Source of the DNA: an uncultured Clostridia bacterium
Lineage (GTDB): Bacteria; Bacillota; Clostridia; Christensenellales; CAG-917
NCBI GenBank assembly: GCA_947629635.1
Contig: CANREO010000020.1
Span: forward strand, 1 to 11,763
Reading direction: 5' to 3'
Length of the DNA: 11,763 nucleotides
Shown here: piece after piece, positions 1 through 6,022 of the stretch
Numbering within the stretch: position 1 is the first letter of the stretch
How the letters are laid out: the number at the start of each line of letters is the position of its first letter
The notes under the pieces: generated by a model
Seen by the model: only the letters and a program-made list of their open reading frames with translations
The model's database searches: none
What the model was told of the DNA's origin: nothing
Position numbers and translations under genes: made by a program

Positions 1-1682
1 AGCAATGCCGCCGTCTTTTCGCCCACGCCGGGAATGCTCTTCAACACGCTCTCGCTCATATGTTTGCTTCGCAAATTTCTGTGAAACGTGATAGCGAAGC
101 GATGCGCTTCGTCTCTGACTCTTTGCAACAATTGCAATGAAACGCTGTCCTTGGGCAAAATGACGGGACTCGTCGGATCGCTGCCCAAAAACACTTCCTC
201 CTCGCGCTTGGCAAGCGATAAAATTTCTATATCTTGCCTACCTGTGATCGCTTGCGCTTCTTTGGCGTACGCAAGTTGTCCCTTGCCTCCGTCGATAAGC
301 AACAAATCGGGGACAGAGGAAAAACTTTCATCCTCGTCCTCCAATTTTTTTAACCGTCTGATCAGCACTTCTCTCATACATGCAAAATCGTTGTTGCCCT
401 CGACGGTTTTTATCTTGAATTTGCGATAATGCGATTTTTTCGGCTCGCCGCCCTCGAAAACAACCATACTTGCCACTTTGTCCGTGCCGGAAATGTGAGA
501 GATGTCATAAGCCTCAATCCTATACGGCAACGTGCGTAGCCCCAAAATTTCGCCGAGTTGCTTGACGGCGCCCAGAGTGCGTTGCGTCTTGCGCTCGTCT
601 CTCGTCCCGTACTTCGTCATTGCATCATAGGCATTGGAATGCGCAAGTTCCAGCAATTGTTTTCTTACGCCTTGTTTTGGCTCTACGATGCGAACAGTAT
701 GCGCGCAAAGTTCGTTGACTGCTTCTTCGAGAGTAATCATATCTTCGACTCCGTCCGTCACTATCTCGTCCGCAAGCGGAGGATTGTTTTTATAATATTG
801 ATAAATATACGACGCCAAATCATCGTCGACGCTGGTTGACGCGATATTTTCGCCGCCGACAAGTTTCCCACCTCTGACGACAAGCATATTTACGGCAGAT
901 ACGATGCCGTTTGTCTCATATGCGAAGATGTCCAGATTAAAGTCCTTGGGCAGGGCGCTCACCTGCCTGCGCACTATTTTGTCAAGCACGCGCAACTTGT
1001 TGCGATAGTTCAGCGCTACCTCGAAGTTTTCCTCATCGGCATATTTTTTCATTTTGGCGGTCAACACCCTTTCAACTTCTTTATCGTTGCCGCGCAAGAA
1101 GTCTATGACCTTTTGAATTTCCTTTTTATACTCGGCCGAAGGCACTCTGCCCGAACATGGCGCCATGCATCTGCCCAAATGGCTGCTAAGACACGGCCTT
1201 GACGGTTTTGACATGTCGCGACGGCAGTCCCTTACGCTGAAAGCCGTATGGATAAGATCGAAGATATCCCTTATGTTGACCGATTGCATATACGGGCCGA
1301 AATACTTTGCGCCGTCGTTTTTAAGTTTGCGCACAAGTTCTATTCGAGGGAAATCCTCCTTCATGTCAATACGCAAAAATGGATATGCCTTGTCATCCTT
1401 CAAAAGTATGTTGTACCTCGGCGCATGCTTTTTGATGAGATTATTTTCGGTGACCAGAGCATCCACCTCGCTCGCACAAATGATGTAGCGGAAATCCGCC
1501 ACGTGTTCGAGCATTGCCATGACTTTTGCCGTGCGATTTGCAAGATTGAAAAAATAGGAGCTTAAGCGCTTCTTGAGGTTTTTTGCCTTGCCCACATAAA
1601 TTATTTCCCCGTTTTTGTCCAACATCAGATACACTCCGGGGTCATCGGGGACATCCTTAAGTTTTGCCTTAAAATCCACCAT
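1..1682 (-). CDS. uvrC: UvrC, excinuclease ABC subunit C (3' end beyond window)
   Basis: UvrC makes both incisions around a lesion in nucleotide excision repair, working in the cytoplasm with UvrA and UvrB. About 560 codons are visible of a usual 600-620. Seen in order: a GIY-YIG nuclease domain (GVY at 16-18, YVG at 29-31, R39 and E79 as the expected catalytic Arg and Glu); four cysteines at 153, 164, 172 and 176 in the family's RPC...RCMAPC cluster, which in E. coli UvrC binds an iron-sulfur cluster; a UVR motif near 200-235 that would contact UvrB; the RNase H-like second nuclease (YDISHISGTDKVAS, then LLLIDGGKGQ); and the start of a helix-hairpin-helix (SIPGVGEKTA) at the window edge. The start ATG at 1682 gives the usual MVDFKAKLKDVPDDPGVY opening. 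No Shine-Dalgarno sequence precedes it. A promoter ends 6 nt upstream, so the mRNA may be leaderless. No frameshift is seen. Confidence 0.96.
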   Translation of the reverse strand, partial: MVDFKAKLKDVPDDPGVYLMLDKNGEIIYVGKAKNLKKRLSSYFFNLANRTAKVMAMLEHVADFRYIICASEVDALVTENNLIKKHAPRYNILLKDDKAYPFLRIDMKEDFPRIELVRKLKNDGAKYFGPYMQSVNIRDIFDLIHTAFSVRDCRRDMSKPSRPCLSSHLGRCMAPCSGRVPSAEYKKEIQKVIDFLRGNDKEVERVLTAKMKKYADEENFEVALNYRNKLRVLDKIVRRQVSALPKDFNLDIFAYETNGIVSAVNMLVVRGGKLVGGENIASTSVDDDLASYIYQYYKNNPPLADEIVTDGVEDMITLEEAVNELCAHTVRIVEPKQGVRKQLLELAHSNAYDAMTKYGTRDERKTQRTLGAVKQLGEILGLRTLPYRIEAYDISHISGTDKVASMVVFEGGEPKKSHYRKFKIKTVEGNNDFACMREVLIRRLKKLEDEDESFSSVPDLLLIDGGKGQLAYAKEAQAITGRQDIEILSLAKREEEVFLGSDPTSPVILPKDSVSLQLLQRVRDEAHRFAITFHRNLRSKHMSESVLKSIPGVGEKTAAL

Positions 1683-2000
1683 GTTTTTATTATAGACCAA
1701 CCCTCGAAAATAGTAAAGAAAAACACACTTTTGATCGCGGCAACTGTAATATGTGTTTTACATAAATTTATTTTAAAGTTATGATAAGCGCTTGGATATT
1801 TTTTCAACGGTGCGATTTAACGCAAAGTTTATTTCGTGGCATCCTATTACTCTGTCCATAAAAAAGGATATGCTTTTCGCGCTATCGTTGGTTATCGCTT
1901 GTCGCAAGTTGCCATTGTTGAGTAAGTTCAGCCATAAGCTCAAACTTTATCCACGACATCGTGAGCATACAACGTATTAGATTTCAATAGCAAAGACGCG
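1683..2000 (-). other. Intergenic stretch, with a weak protein-like frame at 1779-1943
   Basis: This 318-base stretch holds the uvrC promoter at its left end and otherwise no convincing gene. On the minus strand one frame is open from 1946 to a TAA at 1779-1781. It has only a TTG (1943) as an early start and no ribosome binding site. Its C-terminal part (FMDRVIGCHEINFALNRTV) reads like protein. Just upstream, a different frame (SNTLYAHDVVDKV) is also protein-like before a stop. Together they could be a decayed small gene with one frameshift. I recognise no family and it may be chance. A 62-codon plus-strand frame over the same bases has an odd composition and no ribosome binding site. Confidence 0.25.
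1689..1717 (-). promoter_or_regulatory. Sigma-A-type promoter of uvrC, predicting a leaderless mRNA
   Basis: Read on the minus strand: TTTACT at 1717-1712, a 17-nt spacer, then a perfect TATAAT at 1694-1689. Exactly 6 nt (AAAAAC) separate the -10 box from the uvrC ATG, so the expected transcription start is the A of the ATG at 1682. The nearest purine-rich run (GAGGG) is 18 nt from the ATG, too far to act as a ribosome binding site. The boxes are seen; the start site is inferred. Confidence 0.75.
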
Positions 2001-2183
2001 TCACACGGTCTTGTTGCAGAAACAGTTTGTAGTGGCAGTTCCGTTTGAATCCGAATTATTTGTTACCGTAAGCGCAAACAGAATGCCCAACATCACCGCG
2101 CCCTCGCGCACGCTTATCTCGCCGTCTGCAAAAAATGCCAACATCACTATAAGCAAAAACAAATACCAATTGTCATTGAACAT
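2001..2183 (-). CDS. Small single-pass membrane protein of unknown function
   Basis: A 60-residue protein with a hydrophobic start: residues 6-18 (WYLFLLIVMLAFF) and a second hydrophobic run near 30-40 (AVMLGILFALTV), split by a charged segment (DGEISVREG). It has a polar Asn/Thr/Ser tail with two cysteines (NCFCNKTV). The N-terminus (MFNDNWYLFLLIVMLAFF) resembles the short Asn/Trp-led membrane peptides common in Clostridia, whose function I do not know. The ATG at 2183 has a good ribosome binding site (GAGGTGAG, a few nt upstream), which is the main reason to call it real. It is divergent from the ArsR-type gene, 191 bases away, and could be a target of that regulator; this is an inference from position only. 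Confidence 0.6.
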   Translation of the reverse strand: MFNDNWYLFLLIVMLAFFADGEISVREGAVMLGILFALTVTNNSDSNGTATTNCFCNKTV

Positions 2184-2331
2184 AACTCACCTCGAATTTT
2201 GTACATGATATGCGGCACACGACTCATGTGTGCTCATCTATGCACGCATCGCAATCATATAAACACGTATGCATATATATTTATGTGAGGCAATAGCCAT
2301 AAATAGCGGAAATTCCAAATTAATATACAAA

Positions 2332-2360
2332 AGCTGCCCCTTAGGACAGCTCATATGAGC
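2332..2360 (+). promoter_or_regulatory. Nested palindromes over the arsR promoter, candidate operator
   Basis: Two overlapping inverted repeats lie directly upstream of the -10 box. The first spans 2332-2351: arms AGCTGCCC and GGACAGCT, seven of eight pairs matching, 4-nt centre. The second is a perfect 12-bp palindrome GCTCATATGAGC at 2349-2360, inside the -35/-10 spacer. ArsR-family dimers bind such imperfect palindromes over their own promoters and leave when they bind metal or another signal. A repressor bound here would block RNA polymerase. Because the predicted transcript begins at 2375, these repeats act as DNA, not as an RNA structure. Confidence 0.6.
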
Positions 2361-2368
2361 ATTATAAT
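2341..2368 (+). promoter_or_regulatory. Promoter of the arsR-type gene, predicting a leaderless mRNA
   Basis: A perfect TATAAT occupies 2363-2368. The best -35 is weak (TTAGGA at 2341-2346, 16-nt spacer) and lies inside the first palindrome. The ATG at 2375 starts exactly 6 nt after the -10 box, so the expected transcription start is the A of the ATG. No Shine-Dalgarno sequence is present. ATTATAAT is self-complementary, so a leftward -10 also exists here, but I found no matching -35 for it. Confidence 0.55.
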
Positions 2369-2374
2369 TCGATT

Positions 2375-2716
2375 ATGGAAACACTAATAGACGAGGCCAC
2401 TGCCTCCACCGTCAAAAGTTACATTCCGCGCAACGCCATGCTGAATACTTTAGCGGAATTTTTCGGCGCATGCAGCGACGCGACAAGAGCAAAGATCATA
2501 TGCGCGCTCTGCATATCCGAGATGTGCGTGACAGATCTCAGCAATGTGCTGAATATCAATCAAACCACTTGCTCTCATCAGCTGAGACTGTTGAGAGCTG
2601 CGGATATAGTTCAACAACGCAGAGAAGGCAAAATTGTGTTCTATTCGTTGAAAAACAGAAAGATAGAGGACGTTTTGGCCGCCGGCGTGGATTTTATATT
2701 TCCGGAATCAAAATAA
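2375..2716 (+). CDS. ArsR/SmtB-family winged-helix transcriptional regulator
   Basis: A 113-residue protein, the usual size for this dimeric repressor family. The core runs from about residue 22 (MLNTLAEFFGACSDATRAKI), through the helix-turn-helix (VTDLSNVLNINQTTCSHQL, 52-70), to the wing (REGKIVFYSL, 83-92). Canonical metal sensors carry ELCVCDL; here it is SEMCVTDL, so C51 is kept but the second Cys of the pair is Thr. Other cysteines are at 33, 43, 46 and 66, the last in the recognition helix. A Cys-based metal or redox sensor is possible, but the classical arsenic/cadmium site is not intact. It is the only plus-strand gene, divergent from a small membrane protein gene and ending 10 bases from the convergent membrane protein gene. 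The ATG at 2375 has no ribosome binding site but lies 6 nt after TATAAT; a later Met at residue 22 would remove the N-terminal helix. Confidence 0.92.
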   Translation: METLIDEATASTVKSYIPRNAMLNTLAEFFGACSDATRAKIICALCISEMCVTDLSNVLNINQTTCSHQLRLLRAADIVQQRREGKIVFYSLKNRKIEDVLAAGVDFIFPESK

Positions 2717-2726
2717 CATTATCGCA

Positions 2727-3428
2727 CTATTCTTCAACGTTTTCGTCCTGTTTTTCGGGAATTTTTTCTTTAGAATTTTCGTTTTCACAACTGTCGGAGC
2801 GGTCATTTTCCGTATAAATTTCGGGGTCAAAAAACTCGTCCTCGTAGGGGTCGTCGTCATCTTCATAAATTTTCGTATCACCCTCCGACTCACCTTTTTC
2901 GCGCAATACTCTTTCCATGACGGGGATAAGACGAGAATATATAAATTGGATCACAAAATCTATCGCCACGAGCAATATCGTACCCACCAGCGCAACGACC
3001 CAATACTTGATTTTGCTCATGAGCGATGCGTCGATAATTATAGTGTGGCATACAAAGTATAGCAGAGCCAAAGCACCGTTTATATAAACAACTTTGATCG
3101 GCAATGCAATATACCACTTCGCTTTCAGATTGTAAAGTATTCCCGTAATAAGCGCCATAGGCCCGAAATAAACTATATATCCCGAAACCGCTACAATATC
3201 TCCGGCTATGACAAATCCAAGGCCGGCAGACACAGCGTATGCGAAAAACGACGCAAGCCAATACTTTTTTGTCAGCGGAACCATGATGGCGAGCGACGCG
3301 GCAATAAAAAAGGCCGCCGTGCTATACTTCACAAGCACGCCCAGCCATACAAATAGCAACGCAACGGCCGCAGATATACCCGCAAGCGCAATTTGGTAAA
3401 TTGCATCCTGTCTTGAAATTTTACGCAT
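2727..3428 (-). CDS. Six-helix membrane protein with acidic C-terminal tail (ECF S-component-like)
   Basis: From the ATG at 3428 it encodes 233 residues. There are about six hydrophobic segments, roughly at 8-31, 34-52, 56-77, 79-101, 104-129 and 138-166. A long, very acidic hydrophilic tail follows (about 60 residues, with EDDDDPYEDEFFDPE), probably cytoplasmic. The short helices and the YFGPMALITGILYNL segment recall ECF-transporter substrate-binding components and related Clostridial membrane proteins; I do not recognise a ligand and hold this assignment weakly. A TTG at 3440 would add four residues. Neither start has a ribosome binding site, so translation probably depends on the upstream J-like gene, 50 bases away. 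It is the last gene of the probable six-gene operon and ends 10 bases from the convergent arsR-type gene. It stops with TAG, a rare stop in this window. Confidence 0.8.
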   Translation of the reverse strand: MRKISRQDAIYQIALAGISAAVALLFVWLGVLVKYSTAAFFIAASLAIMVPLTKKYWLASFFAYAVSAGLGFVIAGDIVAVSGYIVYFGPMALITGILYNLKAKWYIALPIKVVYINGALALLYFVCHTIIIDASLMSKIKYWVVALVGTILLVAIDFVIQFIYSRLIPVMERVLREKGESEGDTKIYEDDDDPYEDEFFDPEIYTENDRSDSCENENSKEKIPEKQDENVEE

Positions 3429-3478
3429 ATCTATAATCAATTGGAGCGATCTTAACTTAACGTTTCACGCTCGATAAA

Positions 3479-4129
3479 TCAGCAACAACGGATCAGGTCG
3501 CCGCCCATACACTCACAGCAACAGTCTGCGCACCATAGCGCCTGACAAGTTGCGCAACAGCTGTCCGCAGCGGTTGAATTTTGATAATACGTCCTGTTTG
3601 TAGACGGGCCGTTTGAATTGGAGGAAGCTCCGTATACGCCCTGACTGCCCTCCTTGTCATATGGATGAGCGCCGTTCATATTTGTTTTCAACTTATTGAG
3701 CGCGGCGGTATATTTTGTATTTCCCGGATCCATCTGCAACGCAATCTCAAGTTGTTTTTTGCAATCGTTCAGCCAATTTTTTTTGAAAAATACAGCCGAT
3801 TGAAGATAATGCCACTCCGCACCCCTGTATGAAATCTTGTCAAGTTCCGTTTGAGCAAGTTCCATATTTTTTTCTTTCAGCGCTTGCCTTACAGGCTCGA
3901 GGACGGAATCGCCCTCTCCGGTGACCGTTGCGCTATCGTGATTGTAATCCATAGCCTGCTTATAGGCGTTGTCAAGCGTCTCGAGCATACGCGCGGCGTC
4001 GGCGCCTGCCTCGCCCTCGTCAAAAACATGCTCTTGATATTCGGCTCGTTTTGCCTTATATGCTTCTGTTATTTCGCTTTGGGAAGCGCCCTTTTCGATA
4101 CCCAAGATCACAAACGGGTCATTTGGCAT
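3479..4129 (-). CDS. J-like domain protein with TPR-like middle and Cys-rich tail
   Basis: A 216-residue protein in three parts. Residues 1-60 resemble a DnaJ J domain (DPFVILGIEKGASQSEITEAY) but the HPD motif that activates Hsp70 is absent: the loop reads EYQEHVFDEGE. Residues about 75-150 form helical TPR-like repeats (ALQMDPGNTKYTAALNKL is typical). After a Ser/Asn/Gly linker, the last 28 residues carry ten cysteines and end CMGGDLIRCC. This layout (J domain, TPR, CC...GGDL.CC tail) is one I know from Clostridia next to DUF5685 genes; its function is unknown. The tail could bind metal or a cluster, or form disulfides. The ATG at 4129 has a strong AAAGGAG ribosome binding site lying inside the DUF5685 gene, and the two frames overlap by 22 nt, so the proteins are probably made in coupled amounts. 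Confidence 0.88.
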   Translation of the reverse strand: MPNDPFVILGIEKGASQSEITEAYKAKRAEYQEHVFDEGEAGADAARMLETLDNAYKQAMDYNHDSATVTGEGDSVLEPVRQALKEKNMELAQTELDKISYRGAEWHYLQSAVFFKKNWLNDCKKQLEIALQMDPGNTKYTAALNKLKTNMNGAHPYDKEGSQGVYGASSNSNGPSTNRTYYQNSTAADSCCATCQALWCADCCCECMGGDLIRCC

Positions 4130-4968
4130 TTTTCTTCTCCTTTGAGCAGTCGCTCCATTTGCATTTTTATGCCCAGATACACGGTGTTACTCAGCACTCC
4201 CTCATACATGACGATGGGCAACGCATTGTAACTGCCAACCAGTTTATTGTAGGCAGAAACCAGCAAAAACGACAATTCGTCGCTGTTTTTTTTCAAATAT
4301 TCCGCTTTGTCGTCACACTTGCCGTAATTGAGCAACAAAGGATTGTATCGCCCCTTTTTGCTGTCCTTTTGCAAGTCATCGACGGCGTCCATAAGGTAGA
4401 CCAACCTGCCCAAATTATAGGCAAATGTGTCCACATTTTCATCGGCTTTCACAAATTTTCTCGTAATGTCTCTCATCAAAGAGGCAAAACAATCCGCTAC
4501 TTCGTCTATATCGTCACAACGCGCCTTTTCAAGCTTTGCAAGCCGCGAGAAGCTTCTCCTCATAAGTCCATCAATCTCGGGCAACCGTCTAGCGGCGGCA
4601 TTTTTTCTTAAGGCAAGCCTCCACTTAAGCACTATGCGCGTGGGTTTTCCGTCATGCACGTCGTCTTCGATATTGTAATATACAAGCAAAACCGCAAGGT
4701 CTGCCATTTTAAGCGACAATTCGTCGGGAGCGACGATAACTTTTTTTTTGCCGTTGTATACGCAAAGTTTCTTCTGAAACTTTACTTCTTCACCCACCAG
4801 ACTGTGCAAGAATACGTTGTAAAACGTGACGTCATAATTTGTACATAGGCGCGTAGGCTGCGAGCCTGTCTTGGACAACGCCTTACAAAGACCGCAATAG
4901 AATGCTTGAAAAACATTGAAGTCCTTGATGTACATATTATTTTTGTCTGGTATTACGTATCCGAACAT
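4108..4968 (-). CDS. DUF5685 family protein
   Basis: A 286-residue, largely helical soluble protein of a Firmicutes family of unknown function. The family start MFGYV.PDK is at the ATG at 4968; a GTG at 4989 would add seven residues not seen in the family. Family marks present: YCGLCKAL with a CxxC at 25-28, TNYDVTFYNVFL (44-55), LLVYYNIEDDVHD (94-106) and MDAVDDLQKDSKKGRYNPLL (193-212). The last two are aspartate-rich (DDVHD at 102-106; D194, D197, D198, D202) and recall the paired aspartate motifs of squalene/phytoene synthases, with the GR.Y.P ending also similar. A prenyl-diphosphate-type fold is my inference, not an established fact. No Shine-Dalgarno sequence stands before 4968. The gene follows trpS after 45 nt with no terminator, so it is probably co-transcribed, and it overlaps the J-like gene. 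Confidence 0.9.
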   Translation of the reverse strand: MFGYVIPDKNNMYIKDFNVFQAFYCGLCKALSKTGSQPTRLCTNYDVTFYNVFLHSLVGEEVKFQKKLCVYNGKKKVIVAPDELSLKMADLAVLLVYYNIEDDVHDGKPTRIVLKWRLALRKNAAARRLPEIDGLMRRSFSRLAKLEKARCDDIDEVADCFASLMRDITRKFVKADENVDTFAYNLGRLVYLMDAVDDLQKDSKKGRYNPLLLNYGKCDDKAEYLKKNSDELSFLLVSAYNKLVGSYNALPIVMYEGVLSNTVYLGIKMQMERLLKGEEKCQMTRL

Positions 4969-5013
4969 CTGTCTACTATTGTGCCGCACACTGCTTAATT
5001 TAGTATGAAAAAA

Positions 5014-6021
5014 TCAAAATGCGACAAGTCCTACCCTCTTTTTTACCTTTCTCAAGGTCTTTTCCGCAAGCGAAGCGGCTCTTTCCGCCCCGTTTTTGGC
5101 GATTGCAGACAGTTGCCCCTTATCTTTTATCAGAGTATGATACGCCTCTCTCACGGGCTTGAATGCGGCGGCGACCGCTTCTCCTACGGCGATCTTGAAA
5201 GAGCCATATCCTTGCCCGACAAATTCCGTCTCAACTTCGGAAACCGCCTTATGCTCTATAGCCGAATATATATTTATGAGATTGGTTATACCGGGCTTAT
5301 CCTCCCTGACGCAAATCTCGTTACCGCTGTCGGTCACGGCTCGCTTGAATTTTCTTACTATTGTTGCCTCATCGTCGACAATAGATACCGAAGCGTTTTG
5401 ATCCGGGTCGGATTTAGACATTTTTGCAGTGGGATCCTGCAATGAACATATCTTTGCGCCTTCTTTGGGGATATATGCTTCCGGCACTGTAAAAGTCTCG
5501 CCATAACGGTTGTTGAAGCGAATTGCAATATCCCTTGTCAATTCGAGATGTTGCTTTTGGTCGATGCCTACGGGCACGAGGTCGGTCTGATACAGCAAAA
5601 TATCCGCTGCCATCAGCACGGGATAATCCATAAGCCCCATATTGATGTTGTCGGCGTGTTTGGCGCTCTTGTCTTTGAATTGAGTCATACGCGACGTCTC
5701 GCCGACATATGTGTTGCAATTGAGTATCCATTGAAGCTCCGCATGTTGACGTACGTGTGATTGAAAATATAATATACATTTTTCCGGATCTAGTCCGCAT
5801 GCGAGATACTGTGCGAAAAAGTCCAGCGAAGTCTGTCTGAACTCGGCCGGTTCACGTCTGACTGTGAGAGCATGAAGGTCGGCAATAAAAAATACGGAAT
5901 TGAAATCCTCCTGCATCCTCTGCCAATTTTGCACTGCGCCCAAATAATTGCCGAGCGTAATCGTACCCGTGGGCTGAATGCCGCTCAATACTGTTTTTTT
6001 ATTGTCTGTCGTGTTTTCCAT
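5014..6021 (-). CDS. trpS: Tryptophanyl-tRNA synthetase
   Basis: A class I aminoacyl-tRNA synthetase that joins tryptophan to tRNA-Trp with ATP. At 335 residues it is the normal bacterial length. SGIQPTGTITLGNYLGA at 13-29 holds the HIGH-equivalent (PTGT..LGN). MGLMDYPVLMAADILLY and VPVGIDQKQHLELTRDIA are the tryptophan-pocket and dimer regions typical of the Bacillus-type enzyme. KMSKS is in DPTAKMSKSDPDQN. The ATG at 6021 has a strong AAGGAG ribosome binding site within the last codons of the threonine-synthase-like gene, and a single base separates that gene's stop from this start, so the two are translationally coupled. There is no room for a T-box leader, although trpS is often T-box controlled in Firmicutes. 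The gene ends in TGA. Confidence 0.98.
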   Translation of the reverse strand: MENTTDNKKTVLSGIQPTGTITLGNYLGAVQNWQRMQEDFNSVFFIADLHALTVRREPAEFRQTSLDFFAQYLACGLDPEKCILYFQSHVRQHAELQWILNCNTYVGETSRMTQFKDKSAKHADNINMGLMDYPVLMAADILLYQTDLVPVGIDQKQHLELTRDIAIRFNNRYGETFTVPEAYIPKEGAKICSLQDPTAKMSKSDPDQNASVSIVDDEATIVRKFKRAVTDSGNEICVREDKPGITNLINIYSAIEHKAVSEVETEFVGQGYGSFKIAVGEAVAAAFKPVREAYHTLIKDKGQLSAIAKNGAERAASLAEKTLRKVKKRVGLVAF

Positions 6022-6022
6022 A

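Noticed and set aside
1792..1980. A 62-codon plus-strand frame in the uvrC upstream region
   Set aside because: There is no ribosome binding site, its composition is unusual, and the stretch shows weak protein-like signal on the opposite strand instead.
2227..2248. Possible hairpin (TGTGTGC / GCACGCA) between the divergent genes
   Set aside because: Seven pairs with one G-U pair and an 8-nt loop, and no link to a promoter or gene end; easily chance.
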